From assembly GCF_002042965.1 (NCBI RefSeq), contig NZ_MZNT01000003.1, forward strand, positions 496,001 through 560,000: a stretch of 64,000 nucleotides of DNA, given 5' to 3'. Numbering within the stretch: position 1 is the stretch's first letter; each line of letters opens with the position of its first letter. Position numbers and translations under genes: made by a program. The DNA is from Paenibacillus sp. 32352 (lineage in GTDB: Bacteria; Bacillota; Bacilli; Paenibacillales; NBRC-103111). The notes beneath the pieces are model-generated. The model worked only from the letters and a program-made list of their open reading frames with translations, was not told the origin of the DNA and did not search any database. Shown piece by piece: positions 46,196 to 55,259 of the stretch.

Positions 46196-47099
46196 AAATC
46201 ACTTTGACTTCATGAAAAACCGCAATAAGTTTTTTATGACCTCTATTGCGATCCTGCTGATTGGGTTGATTGTATTAGTCGTGATGAATCTGAACTACGG
46301 CGTCGACTTTAAAGCAGGAACCTCGCTGGACATTAATATGGGCCAAGCCGTAACGAAGGAGAAGGTTGACCAAGCCTTTGATAGCACGGGCATTAAACCC
46401 GCAGTAACCACCATTAGCGGTACGAACAATGATCATGTTTCCGCTCGTTTCGATACCATTCTTTCCGATGACGAGATAAAAAAGATCAATTCCACTATGG
46501 TGTCTACTTTCGGGGACAAGGTTTCCCAAGAGGTCAATACGGTATCACCTGACATTGCCAGAGAATTAGGCTTTAAAGCGATGATCGCTGTCGGTATCGC
46601 GAGCTTGGCCATTTGTATCTATGTCAGCATTCGTTTCGAGTGGCGGTTTGCGGTTGCCGCCATTATCGCAATTCTACACGATGCATTTATCGTTATCGCG
46701 GTGTTCTCTATTTTCCGTCTTGAGGTTAACCTGCCGTTCCTAGCGGCTATCTTGACGACGATCGGTTATTCCATTAACGATAAAATCGTTATTTTTGACC
46801 GTGTACGTGAAAATCAGCGCTTTACAAAAATCAAGACAAGCGAAGATCTGTCCAATATGCTTAATGCAAGTATATGGCAGACAATGGCACGGAATATTAA
46901 CACCGTTATTACGGTTTTGATCGCCGCGCTATGTTTGTTCATCTTCGGAAGTGAAGCTATCAAGCTATTTGCTCTCGCAAAAATTGTAGGCTTGGCGTCC
47001 GGCGCATACTCATCCATCTGTATTGCTACTCCATTGTGGTACTTGTTGAAAAACAAATCACTTGGTTCTAAAACGCGGGCTGCCGCAGTAAAAGAATAA
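46185..47099 (+). CDS. secF: Protein translocase subunit SecF
   Basis: 304-aa partner of SecD with an N-terminal helix, the GVDFKAGTSLDINM segment, and six helices in all, including LPFLAAILTTIGYSINDKIVIFDRVRENQR (the conserved SecF signature). GTG 46185 lies inside the secD end, suggesting coupled synthesis. A GC-rich hairpin follows the stop. Confidence 0.97.
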   Translation: MDYKNHFDFMKNRNKFFMTSIAILLIGLIVLVVMNLNYGVDFKAGTSLDINMGQAVTKEKVDQAFDSTGIKPAVTTISGTNNDHVSARFDTILSDDEIKKINSTMVSTFGDKVSQEVNTVSPDIARELGFKAMIAVGIASLAICIYVSIRFEWRFAVAAIIAILHDAFIVIAVFSIFRLEVNLPFLAAILTTIGYSINDKIVIFDRVRENQRFTKIKTSEDLSNMLNASIWQTMARNINTVITVLIAALCLFIFGSEAIKLFALAKIVGLASGAYSSICIATPLWYLLKNKSLGSKTRAAAVKE

Positions 47100-47103
47100 T
47101 AGC

Positions 47104-47140
47104 TGGCCGCGCGAAATGAATATTTCCGCGGCCTTTCTAT
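47104..47140 (+). terminator. Terminator-like hairpin after secF
   Basis: GGCCGCG pairs with CGCGGCC, with GAAAT/ATTTC extending the stem inward; TTTCTAT follows, so termination may be partial. Confidence 0.65.
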
Positions 47141-47164
47141 ACAATTCACTTGAGGAGTGGCTTC

Positions 47165-48112
47165 ATGTCTAATGAGCGGTTACAAAAAGCGCATTACGGC
47201 GAATGGCCTAGCTTTGTCGGTCAAATTACTTTGGCAGTCATGAAGGGTGTTTTCGGCTACATATCCGGAAGTAAAGCACTTCTCGCTGATGCGGTACATA
47301 CGGCGTCCGAGGCCGCTGGTTCTCTTGCTCTATCCAAAGGGCGCTCCAGACACGGCCTATCGGAGAAGGAATATAGGAAGAGACAAGGCAAAGCGGAAAT
47401 GGCTGCAGCTGTTATTGTTTCCGTAATGCTGCTGCTGGTTGGATTGGAGCTCGCCATCTCGTCGGTCAAAGCAATATATTATGGTGTCGAGTCACCTCCC
47501 GGAACCCTTACATTGATAGCGATCGCGGCATCTATCGTAATCAAGGAAGCAGTGCTTCAATATAAACATCGTTGGGGTAAAGAAGCTTCGTCCACCAACA
47601 CATTGTTTCACGCAAGGGGACTCAGGTCCGATCTATTATCAACACTGATCGCTTTTGCCGGCGCAGGCGGTGCGATTTGGGGTCATTACCTGGGAAATAT
47701 TTATTTGTTCTATTTAGATCCAATAGCCAGCTTGTTCATTGCCGGTATGATCTTCAAAATGGGCAGCCGGCTCGTCATGAGCATTACCGAAAGCGTTGCG
47801 GAACGGATGCTGCTTGAAGAAGATGCCGCAGAGCTCATCGGCGCTGTACAGGCCGTTAAGGGTGTTATTGCCGTAGATGATCTTCGGGCTACGGAACGTG
47901 GTCATTATGTGATCGTAGAAGTGAAAATATGTGTGAATCCTAGAATTTCCGTATTTGAGGGACATGATATTGCCAAAAAAGTGAAGTACACACTTATGAA
48001 ACGATTTATCCATATTTCCGAGGTTCATATTCAGGTGAACCCTTATGATTCGGAATATCCTTATAAAAATGCCGATCTTGACCAGGAACATTTTACCAGC
48101 GTGGTTCATTGA
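47165..48112 (+). CDS. Cation diffusion facilitator (CDF) family transporter
   Basis: 315-aa membrane exporter of divalent metal with about six helices and a C-terminal cytoplasmic domain. The TM2 metal site reads GSKALLADAVHTASEAAGS (HxxxD normally; here H-T-A-S-E). The second site, in FYLDPIASLFIAGMIFKMG, has the D of the family. The C-terminal domain contains VEVKICVNPRISVFEGHDIAKKVKYTLMKRFIHISEVHIQVNP. Metal cannot be inferred. ATG 47165 has GAGGAG 7 nt upstream. The leader hairpin array of recJ starts 17 bp after the stop. Confidence 0.9.
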   Translation: MSNERLQKAHYGEWPSFVGQITLAVMKGVFGYISGSKALLADAVHTASEAAGSLALSKGRSRHGLSEKEYRKRQGKAEMAAAVIVSVMLLLVGLELAISSVKAIYYGVESPPGTLTLIAIAASIVIKEAVLQYKHRWGKEASSTNTLFHARGLRSDLLSTLIAFAGAGGAIWGHYLGNIYLFYLDPIASLFIAGMIFKMGSRLVMSITESVAERMLLEEDAAELIGAVQAVKGVIAVDDLRATERGHYVIVEVKICVNPRISVFEGHDIAKKVKYTLMKRFIHISEVHIQVNPYDSEYPYKNADLDQEHFTSVVH

Positions 48113-48128
48113 TCATTATTGTTTATAC

Positions 48129-48265
48129 AGCTTTCCTTACGGAAAGCTCAGCAACGCTTATGAAGATAGCTTTCCTTACGGAAAGCTCAGCAACGCTTAT
48201 GAAGATAGCTTTCCTTACGGAAAGCTCAGTAGCGCTTACGAAGAAAGCTTTCCTAAAGGAAAGCT
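48129..48265 (+). repeat. Four tandem 39-bp hairpin-linker units in the recJ leader
   Basis: Hairpins at 48129-48148, 48168-48187, 48207-48226 (all AGCTTTCCTTACGGAAAGCT) and 48246-48265 (loop region CTAAAG, same arms) recur every 39 bp. The 19-nt linkers are CAGCAACGCTTATGAAGAT twice, then CAGTAGCGCTTACGAAGAA. After the fourth hairpin the linker is replaced by CTAAGGAGGGACAGC and the recJ ATG. Each stem is 8 bp with a 4-nt loop. Confidence 0.95.
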
Positions 48266-48280
48266 CTAAGGAGGGACAGC

Positions 48281-50725
48281 ATGCTTCAAGCACGAGCAAG
48301 ATGGAACATAAGCGAGACGGACGAAAGGCAGGCCGAAGCTCTTGCCAAAGAACTGGGGATATCCCCTTTGGTGGCCCGTCTGCTTGTAGGCCGTGGAATG
48401 ACCGATAAAGAACATGCTGCCGCTTTTTTAAATGGAGGAACGGATCACATCCACGATCCGTTCCTTTTAGATGGTATGGAGAGTGCTGTACTGCGGATTC
48501 GTCAAGCATTGGAGCGGGGCGAATACATCCGGGTTTATGGAGACTACGATGCGGACGGAGTTAGCAGTACTACCTTAATGGTTCATTTGCTGCGGCAGCT
48601 TCATGCTTCATTTGATTATTATATTCCTCACCGTGTATTGGAAGGCTATGGATTGAATAAAGCGGCAATAGAGTCAGCCCATCAGCAAGGGGTTAAGCTT
48701 ATTATAACGGTGGATACAGGAATTAGCGCGGTAGAGGAAATTGCCTACGCAGCAGAGCTCGGAGTCGATGTCATTGTCACGGACCATCACGAGCCGCCGG
48801 AGCTTTTACCCGAGGCGTATGCCATTATTAATCCCAAGAAACCGGGCTGCCCTTATCCCTTCAAACATCTCGCCGGGGTCGGCGTAGCACTAAAGCTCGC
48901 TCAAGCTCTTCTGGGCCGTTGGCCGGAAGAATTGCTGGAATATGCCGCCATTGGGACGGTAGCTGATTTAATGCAGCTGTTAGGGGAGAATCGTGTTATA
49001 GTAAAGCAGGGCATTAAACGGATGAGGAGCTCGACCAACTGGGGGATTCGCGCGCTGCTGGATGTAGCGGGGATTCAGATGAAGGATGTTAATTCCACCC
49101 ACATCGGGTTTGCCCTGGCGCCGCGGATCAACGCGAGCGGAAGGCTCAACAACGCGGACGATGCGGTAAAGCTGCTGATTACAGAGGATCAGCAGGAAGC
49201 GGAGACGCTCGCTTACGAGCTGGATGCATTGAATAAAGAGCGGCAGCGGATCGTCGATGAAATGACGAAGCATGCCATGAGCATGGTTGAAGAGCAGAAA
49301 GCAGACGGCCTGAAAAAAGTGATTGTATTGGCCCATGAACAATGGAATGTCGGTGTGATTGGAATCGTTGCTTCCAAGCTGATGGATAAATTTTATCGTC
49401 CCACCATCATACTTGGTATAGATAAAGAGACGGGGATGGCCAAAGGCTCGGCCCGCTCTATAGCCGGATTTGATTTGTATCAGGCATTGACGCACTGTCA
49501 CGATCTGATGGAGCACTTTGGCGGGCATCAGGCCGCCGCGGGGATGACCCTTTCTAAGGATCATTTACCCGAGCTGGAACGCAGACTCAACGTCTTGGTG
49601 GAGGAATGGTTAGGTCCCGAGGACTTTATTCCGCTTATCCATGCGGACATAGAAGGCTCACTTGATGATGTAGGAGTAGAGACGATACAGCAGCTTGAGC
49701 AGCTAGGTCCATTCGGCATGGGAAATCCGATGCCCAAATTCGTATTTACGAACGTTGGCTGCCAGGAGATGCGGACGATCGGAAAAGACCAGCAGCACAT
49801 CAAGATGACCTTAATGAAAGGTACAGAGGAAGCTTCGGCAGCATTGGATGCCGTAGGCTTTAATAAAGCATCGGTCCTTCCGTGGATCTCCCCTACGGCG
49901 TCCATGGATGTACTTGGGGAGCTATCGATCAATGAATGGAACGGCGTGCGCAAACCGCAGTTAATGATTCAGGATGTACGTATCCCATACATACAGCTGT
50001 TCGATTGGCGTGGCGTTGCTCGGCTGGAAAGCAAGCTGATGGACTTAACCGATCGATTGGCTGAATTGAATTCTGCTCAAGAAGACAGAAAGCTCCCTTC
50101 GGTATTGACATTTGCCACCGAGGATAAACAGCTGAGAATGAAGTACTCCAAGCTTTACCCGATATGGGGAGTCGATATGTCGGGATCGGAGCCTTTTGTG
50201 CCGTACAACGAGCTTGCCCGCCAGCAAAAGAAGTCAGGCATCACGGATATGATTCTGTATGATTTGCCGGATTCGCTCCGAACGTTTGAGAGGGCGATAT
50301 CATCGGCGGAGCATGTAGAGCGCTGGTATGCCGTGTTTTCGGGTTCTTTGCAGCAGCAAGGAACGCTACCAGGCAGGGATATGTTCAAAACCGTGTATGC
50401 GGCGGTTCAAAAGCAAGGGGAGCCAATACAAAAGGCGAATTATTTTGTGGAAGCTTTAACCAGGCGTTCAGGGTATTCGAAGGAGGTTATCCTGTTCATA
50501 CTGGACGTATTTATTGAATTAGGCTTCATCAGACGCTCAGCAGAAGGCTATGTGCCTGTGCCGAATCCGGCCAAAAAAGATTTGACCACATCCAAATTGT
50601 ATCAGCAGAGGCAGCAAAGCCTGGATGTGGAGCAAGCTCTTCTATACTCTACGGCACAACAGCTTGTGGAGTGGCTGCATCAGCTTCACAATCAAACGAA
50701 ACCATCATTGGAGGAAATTATATGA
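48281..50725 (+). CDS. recJ: Single-stranded-DNA-specific exonuclease RecJ
   Basis: 814-aa 5'-3' exonuclease in recombination and repair. The DHH phosphoesterase core shows VYGDYDADGVSSTTLM, VDTGISA, and VTDHHEPPE with NPKKPGCPYPFKHLAGVGVALKL. The DHHA1 part contains ASGRLNNADDAVKLL and FGGHQAAAGMTL, and an OB-like domain follows. The C-terminal about 230 residues are the Firmicute-type extension. AAGGAGGG directly follows the last leader hairpin, 8 nt before the ATG. The stop overlaps apt (ATGA). Confidence 0.97.
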   Translation: MLQARARWNISETDERQAEALAKELGISPLVARLLVGRGMTDKEHAAAFLNGGTDHIHDPFLLDGMESAVLRIRQALERGEYIRVYGDYDADGVSSTTLMVHLLRQLHASFDYYIPHRVLEGYGLNKAAIESAHQQGVKLIITVDTGISAVEEIAYAAELGVDVIVTDHHEPPELLPEAYAIINPKKPGCPYPFKHLAGVGVALKLAQALLGRWPEELLEYAAIGTVADLMQLLGENRVIVKQGIKRMRSSTNWGIRALLDVAGIQMKDVNSTHIGFALAPRINASGRLNNADDAVKLLITEDQQEAETLAYELDALNKERQRIVDEMTKHAMSMVEEQKADGLKKVIVLAHEQWNVGVIGIVASKLMDKFYRPTIILGIDKETGMAKGSARSIAGFDLYQALTHCHDLMEHFGGHQAAAGMTLSKDHLPELERRLNVLVEEWLGPEDFIPLIHADIEGSLDDVGVETIQQLEQLGPFGMGNPMPKFVFTNVGCQEMRTIGKDQQHIKMTLMKGTEEASAALDAVGFNKASVLPWISPTASMDVLGELSINEWNGVRKPQLMIQDVRIPYIQLFDWRGVARLESKLMDLTDRLAELNSAQEDRKLPSVLTFATEDKQLRMKYSKLYPIWGVDMSGSEPFVPYNELARQQKKSGITDMILYDLPDSLRTFERAISSAEHVERWYAVFSGSLQQQGTLPGRDMFKTVYAAVQKQGEPIQKANYFVEALTRRSGYSKEVILFILDVFIELGFIRRSAEGYVPVPNPAKKDLTTSKLYQQRQQSLDVEQALLYSTAQQLVEWLHQLHNQTKPSLEEII

Positions 50726-51234
50726 ATTTCAAAGAGTATATTCGAGTCATCGAGGATTTTCCGCAGCCGGGGATCAGCTTTAAGGACATTACGACGCTGT
50801 TGAACAATGGCCCGGTATATAGAGAAGTGATTCAAGAGTTGGCTAGACAATTGAAAGGCAAGCAAATTGATTTGATTGCCGGTCCGGAAGCAAGAGGCTT
50901 TGTCATCGGTGCTCCGTTGGCGGTAGAGCTGGGAGTCGGATTCGTTCCTATACGTAAGAGCGGCAAGCTTCCGGGAAAAACTATTGAAGCAGACTACGCG
51001 CTGGAATACGGCAAAGACAAGCTCGCGATGCATGATGATGCCATCAAGCCGGGGCAAAAAGTGCTCATTGCGGACGATTTGCTCGCTACGGGCGGCACCA
51101 TCGCAACCTCCATCAACCTGGTTAAGCAGCTTGGCGGCGAGGTTGTAGGAGCATCGTTCCTGATTGAGCTTGAAGAGTTAAACGGCCGTGACAAGCTGGG
51201 TAACATCGATATTATTTCTTTGGTAAAATATTAA
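50722..51234 (+). CDS. apt: Adenine phosphoribosyltransferase
   Basis: 170-aa purine salvage enzyme turning adenine and PRPP into AMP. It shows MNFKEYIRVIEDFPQPGISFKDITTLL, GPEARGFVIGAPLA, the GVGFVPIRKSGKLPGKT loop, and the PRPP motif VLIADDLLATGGTIAT. ATG 50722 overlaps the recJ stop and has GGAGG upstream; the open frame to 50671 lies within recJ. In Bacillus relA follows, here a terminator does. Confidence 0.98.
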   Translation: MNFKEYIRVIEDFPQPGISFKDITTLLNNGPVYREVIQELARQLKGKQIDLIAGPEARGFVIGAPLAVELGVGFVPIRKSGKLPGKTIEADYALEYGKDKLAMHDDAIKPGQKVLIADDLLATGGTIATSINLVKQLGGEVVGASFLIELEELNGRDKLGNIDIISLVKY

Positions 51235-51242
51235 GACGGCAA

Positions 51243-51277
51243 GCTCCTGATACGCTAGGGTATCAGGAGTTTTTTAA
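51243..51277 (+). terminator. Terminator after apt
   Basis: CTCCTGATAC pairs perfectly with GTATCAGGAG over GCTAGG-type loop, followed by TTTTTT. Confidence 0.92.
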
Positions 51278-51350
51278 TATTGCAGTACCTTAACCGGCAT
51301 CGAAGACAAGGCTCACTTCAAGTGGGCTCATCCTGCAGGACAGTAGATCA

Positions 51351-52304
51351 CTACATGGCGTATCTCCACAGCATCCAGCTAACGAAAGCACAAAGCGCGG
51401 ATACAGCGCCGAAGCACCAGACGACCTTGGTTTCGCTCCAGCCGTATTTTAAGCTGTAATGAAAGTGGATCGGGGTCATTTTGAACAGCCGCAGCCTGGT
51501 TTTCTTATAATGCATGACCTGTAAAATGACCGACAGCTGCTCGGCGAAATAGATGAAGAAGAGAAGGGGAATAAGCACTTCTACCTTTTCCATTACTGAC
51601 AAAAACGCCAGCGATCCGCCAATAGCAAGCGACCCGGTATCGCCCATGAAAGCCTTGGCAGGGAACATATTATACATCAGGAGACCGAGCAGCGCCGCAA
51701 TCATAGCGAGACAGAACAGCTGAACTTCCCAGGAGCCGGATATTGCGAAAAAGAACAGGTAGGTAGGAATGGACGTGATAATAAGAAGTCCATCCAGACC
51801 GTCGGTGAAATTCACCGCGTTGGCCGTGCCGATAATAAATAACAGCGCAGCCGCTATGTACAGCATAGGATGAATATCCAGCACCGTACCACCCGGGAGT
51901 TTTATACTCGAGTCCAGGGGGGCGAGGTGAAAGTAATAATAAAGCATGGCAGCCGTCGCAGCAAATTGCAGAGCCAGCTTGGTCGTTCCGCGAATCCCCT
52001 CCGGATTCTGAAGGACAGCCTTGTTCATGTCGTCAATACAGCCGATGACACTGAACAGCAGGAACACAATAGTGAGAAAGTAGGCGATAGGCCCGGGATT
52101 CATCAGAAGAAGCACAACGGTGCCAATGATGAGGATAATGCCTGCCATAAGCGGTGTTCCCCGTTTGGCCTGATGGTTGGATGGGAGCTGGGAGCGGATC
52201 GGCTGGATTAAACGGAACGTGCGCAGACCCATAATCAAAACAGGGCACAACACGGCCACTAGCACAAAGGTTAGGCTGAACAAGATAACGCTATGGAGAA
52301 GCAT
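51351..52304 (-). CDS. MraY-like phospho-MurNAc-pentapeptide transferase paralogue
   Basis: 317-aa polytopic enzyme (about ten helices) of the PNPT superfamily joining a sugar-1-phosphate to undecaprenyl phosphate. Motifs are NHQAKRGTPLMAGIILI, FSVIGCIDDMNKA (catalytic Asp pair), GTANAVNFTDGLDGLLI, and FMGDTGSLAIGGSLAFLSV. The MraY-specific loop RLFKMTPIHFHYSLKYGWSE carries an HxH where MraY has HHH, so it resembles MraY more than TagO/WecA. It stands alone, away from any mur/fts cluster, so it may be a second MraY for a special wall polymer. AAGGAAGTG precedes the ATG. Confidence 0.85.
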   Translation of the reverse strand: MLLHSVILFSLTFVLVAVLCPVLIMGLRTFRLIQPIRSQLPSNHQAKRGTPLMAGIILIIGTVVLLLMNPGPIAYFLTIVFLLFSVIGCIDDMNKAVLQNPEGIRGTTKLALQFAATAAMLYYYFHLAPLDSSIKLPGGTVLDIHPMLYIAAALLFIIGTANAVNFTDGLDGLLIITSIPTYLFFFAISGSWEVQLFCLAMIAALLGLLMYNMFPAKAFMGDTGSLAIGGSLAFLSVMEKVEVLIPLLFFIYFAEQLSVILQVMHYKKTRLRLFKMTPIHFHYSLKYGWSETKVVWCFGAVSALCAFVSWMLWRYAM

Positions 52305-52614
52305 GGAGAATTCACTTCCTTTTGAAGGGTAAGGGATGGAGATCGGGAGGCAAGTCTTATCTTATTGTTATGGAAGCGGCGTCAATTTAAAAGCGAAAAA
52401 TGGAGCGGTATTTTTTCCGGTTTACAAGCCTGAAGGCTTGAGCATTGGAAAGTGCTTCAGAACATCGCTCTAATGAAGCATAATCATTAGCCTACTTTTG
52501 TAAAAAACAAGCCAACGGGCAGCAAATCTGTGCTAGAATAGAATGAGTTAATTGGAGTATCGTTGAAGGATGAACGTTAATACACAAAAAGTTGACGACA
52601 AAAGAGGTCTGGGT
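52305..52614. other. 310-bp intergenic gap with two hairpins
   Basis: Between two divergent genes. It holds CAAGCC/GGCTTG with a TGAA loop (52425-52440) and TGCTTCA/TGAAGCA with a 14-nt loop (52453-52480). A possible -10 TAGAAT lies near 52536. No small reading frame with a good ribosome site was recognised. Confidence 0.5.
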
Positions 52615-53577
52615 ATGCTAAACAAATTGAACAAGGCTTTGGAAAAGGTCATGCCGCTTCTTACACCAACAGCTGTGGTAGTAGGCTTGCTGTGCTCGGC
52701 TTGGCTGCACTCATTGAGTTTTCTTGTATCGTGGATCTTCGCTGTGATGACCTTTGCGGGGAGCATTGGCTCCAATTTCCGTGATTTGGGCAAAGTCATG
52801 AAGCACCCGCTGCCCATTATTGCAACGTTCTTGATTCTGCATATCGCTATGCCGCTGCTGGGGTGGGCCGCAGGGTCCCTGGCGTTTCCAGGGGATGATT
52901 TGACTCAGACCGGATTTGTGCTATTGTTTGTCATTCCGACAGGAGTGGTAAGCCTGGTATGGGTAACCATATACGGCGGCAATATTGCATTAACCTTGGC
53001 GTTGATCCTGCTGGATACGCTGCTTTCCCCGTTTATCGTTCCGCTCAGCTTATCGCTGATTGTCGGAGCCAAGGTCCATTTGGACGTTTTGGCTATGATG
53101 AACGGTCTGCTGTGGATGGTTGTGGTCCCTTCCGTTGTCGGAATGATATTGAATCATCTGACCAAAGGACAGATCAAGAAGGTCTGGGGTCCGCGGCTCG
53201 CTCCTTTTACAAAGATCGGGCTGTTTATCGTCGTAGCTATTAACAGCTCGGTCGTGGCTCCTCATTTAAAGGAGATGAACGCCAAGCTGATTGTGATCAT
53301 TGCAGTAGCTTTCGTCTGTGCCACTATAGGCTATTTGGCCGGATGGCTCGTCTCCCGGGGCATGAAATGGGATCAGGACGTGACCGTAGCCCTGACCTTC
53401 AATTCGGGAATGCGCAATCTGAGTGCGGGAGCTGTATTGGCAATTAACTTTTTCCCTCCGCCGGTCGTACTTCCGGTTATCGCGGGGATGCTCTTTCAGC
53501 AGCTGTTGGCCGCCATGTACGGGCATAATTTGAATAAACGGTATGGCTTGAAAAATGAGCCGTCCCAGGCAGCGTGA
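52615..53577 (+). CDS. Bile acid:sodium symporter (BASS) family transporter
   Basis: 320-aa protein with about nine to ten helices. It has the BASS-type FAVMTFAGSIGSNFRDLGKVMKHP segment (in place of the more usual GL/MGL), FVIPTGVVSLVWVTIYGGNIALTLALILLDTLLSPF, and FNSGMRNLSAGAVLAINFFPPPVVLPVIAGMLFQQ. Members carry organic anions with Na+; substrate here is unknown. I choose ATG 52615 (MLNKLNKALEKVMPLL), preceded by AGAGGT, over ATG 52570, whose ribosome site would touch the start. Confidence 0.85.
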   Translation: MLNKLNKALEKVMPLLTPTAVVVGLLCSAWLHSLSFLVSWIFAVMTFAGSIGSNFRDLGKVMKHPLPIIATFLILHIAMPLLGWAAGSLAFPGDDLTQTGFVLLFVIPTGVVSLVWVTIYGGNIALTLALILLDTLLSPFIVPLSLSLIVGAKVHLDVLAMMNGLLWMVVVPSVVGMILNHLTKGQIKKVWGPRLAPFTKIGLFIVVAINSSVVAPHLKEMNAKLIVIIAVAFVCATIGYLAGWLVSRGMKWDQDVTVALTFNSGMRNLSAGAVLAINFFPPPVVLPVIAGMLFQQLLAAMYGHNLNKRYGLKNEPSQAA

Positions 53578-53725
53578 AGGTAAGCAAGCAAAAAAGCCAT
53601 TTTTTCCTGTCGGAAAAGGAAATAATTGATACGGCATTGATTTTTTTTCCTTAACATGTTCTATAATAGAGGAAACAGAACATACGCCGGTATAGACCGG
53701 CTGCACACAAGAGGGAGAAATTCAA

Positions 53726-54979
53726 GTGAGTGGAAATTCCAAGCATACGGCAACATTATCGCTCGGGGTCATGGCTGCTGGCTTCGTAGGCACATTATTT
53801 TTGGACGGGACCAGTTCCTGGGTTCGTTTTGCCCAAAGCGGGTTTGAGGCAGGTCTGGTAGGCGGGCTGGCGGATTGGTTCGCGGTGACTGCGCTTTTTC
53901 GTCATCCGTTAGGCATTCCTATTCCGCATACGGCGCTGCTGCCCAAAAATCGGGATAAAGTGGCCAAAGCCTTCATCACTACGATCCAGGACGATCTACT
54001 GAGCAAGCAAAGCATTATGGACAAGCTGTCTCAAGTTCCATTGGTCGTTCGTCTGCTTCGGGGAGCAGAGGAGCAACTGGCATCTCCGGGGGCGAGATCC
54101 GGCATCGCTGCTATCAGCGAATATTTGATTACACAGCTACCATTGGAAACCATTGCGGCCTATGGAGAAAAAGAAATTCATAAGCTGCTGGAAGCTCTAG
54201 ATATGAGGGCTTTACTTGATGCATTATTAGAGCAAGTCTATGACAGGCAATATGATGAAAAAGTGTTTGACTTCGTCCTCGATTTGTCCGAACAGCTCGT
54301 TATGAAAGAGGAGATTCGCGACAGGATGGGAATGATGGCGGTGCAGGCACTGACGCATCTCAAGACCAACGGGTTCATGCAGTTCGCATTGAATGCATTT
54401 GTCGGGTATTTTAATGAAGAAAAGCTGGGAGGCTTGATTCAACAATTTATCCTGACCGGCATTGAAGGCTTGCGCATGAAGGACAACGCCAACCGCAAAG
54501 CGGTCATCCATGCCCTGCGCTATTGGCTGGACAATCCGGTTCACCGGGATCAGATGGCTGCAGAAATGGTGAATTTGAAGGATCAGCTTGTCGCCCAATG
54601 GAATCTGGGGCAGAAGCTGCTGGAGCTGCTGCAAAAGCTTCAGCATCGAGCGCTGGAGTGGGTTCGTGAGGAGTCGTTCGCCGAGGTTTATGTGATTCCG
54701 TTCGCATCGAAGCTTATCCAACGGATCGAATCCGATACGGAGCTTCTTAACCGGCTGGAGCTTGGGCTTCGCGAGCAGATTGCCCGTTGGATTGAAGGAA
54801 ACCATCACAAGATAGGCGCACTCATTAAAGAAAATATAGATCGGTTTGACGATGAGACGCTGATTCAGCTGATGGAGGACAAGGTAGGAAAAGATCTGCA
54901 GTGGATACGGGTCAACGGTGCCATTTGCGGTTTTCTGATCGGTATTGGACTCGCGGCGGTAAAGGCAGTTATCGGGTAA
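53726..54979 (+). CDS. DUF445 family membrane-anchored protein
   Basis: 417-aa protein with helices at both ends: N-terminal LSLGVMAAGFVGTLFL plus GLVGGLADWFAVTALFRHPLGIPIPHTALLP (family hallmark), and C-terminal WIRVNGAICGFLIGIGLAAVKAVIG, which repeats the motif. The middle 300 residues are helical (DKVAKAFITTIQDDLLSKQSI...). Function is unknown; the layout suggests a long cytoplasmic or external coil anchored twice. GTG 53726 has AGAGGGAG upstream. A TATAAT at 53662 with TTGATT 19 bp before it is a possible promoter. Confidence 0.87.
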   Translation: MSGNSKHTATLSLGVMAAGFVGTLFLDGTSSWVRFAQSGFEAGLVGGLADWFAVTALFRHPLGIPIPHTALLPKNRDKVAKAFITTIQDDLLSKQSIMDKLSQVPLVVRLLRGAEEQLASPGARSGIAAISEYLITQLPLETIAAYGEKEIHKLLEALDMRALLDALLEQVYDRQYDEKVFDFVLDLSEQLVMKEEIRDRMGMMAVQALTHLKTNGFMQFALNAFVGYFNEEKLGGLIQQFILTGIEGLRMKDNANRKAVIHALRYWLDNPVHRDQMAAEMVNLKDQLVAQWNLGQKLLELLQKLQHRALEWVREESFAEVYVIPFASKLIQRIESDTELLNRLELGLREQIARWIEGNHHKIGALIKENIDRFDDETLIQLMEDKVGKDLQWIRVNGAICGFLIGIGLAAVKAVIG

Positions 54980-55028
54980 AGCTGAATATAACAGATTGGA
55001 AGGGGCTACTAGCTTCGGGACAGTTCAT

Positions 55029-55066
55029 AAGTCGATCCGGAAATATTCACGGGTCGGCTTTTTTGA
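55029..55066 (+). terminator. Terminator after the DUF445 gene
   Basis: AGTCGATCCG pairs, with two mismatches, with CGGGTCGGCT over GAAATATTCA and is followed by TTTTTT. Confidence 0.75.
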
Positions 55067-55141
55067 TAATGGTGAATAGGGGGTGTCCTAATGTTTCACA
55101 TTGTAGTAAAATAATGGTCAGGCACCAAATTTTGCATGGAA

Positions 55142-55155
55142 TGTAAGCGCTGTTA
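55142..55155 (+). promoter_or_regulatory. Cre-like CcpA site upstream of the response regulator
   Basis: TGTAAGCGCTGTTA matches TGWAANCGNTNWCA at all but one defined position. It lies about 105 bp before the regulator that opens a sugar-hydrolase cluster, so catabolite control is plausible. CcpA binding is inferred. Confidence 0.5.
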
Positions 55156-55259
55156 TTGCATGTTTAACGTTTGCAATGGTTTCGTAGTCTTTGACAAGCC
55201 TTATCAAGCAGCCAACGATGTCATGAAGCATCTTGGAAGCCGATGGAAGGGATGAGTGG

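Noticed and set aside
48129..48265. CRISPR-like array of 20-bp repeats with 19-bp spacers
   Set aside because: The spacers are themselves repeated (two identical, one close variant), there are only four units, no cas genes are present, and the same design recurs before ruvB.
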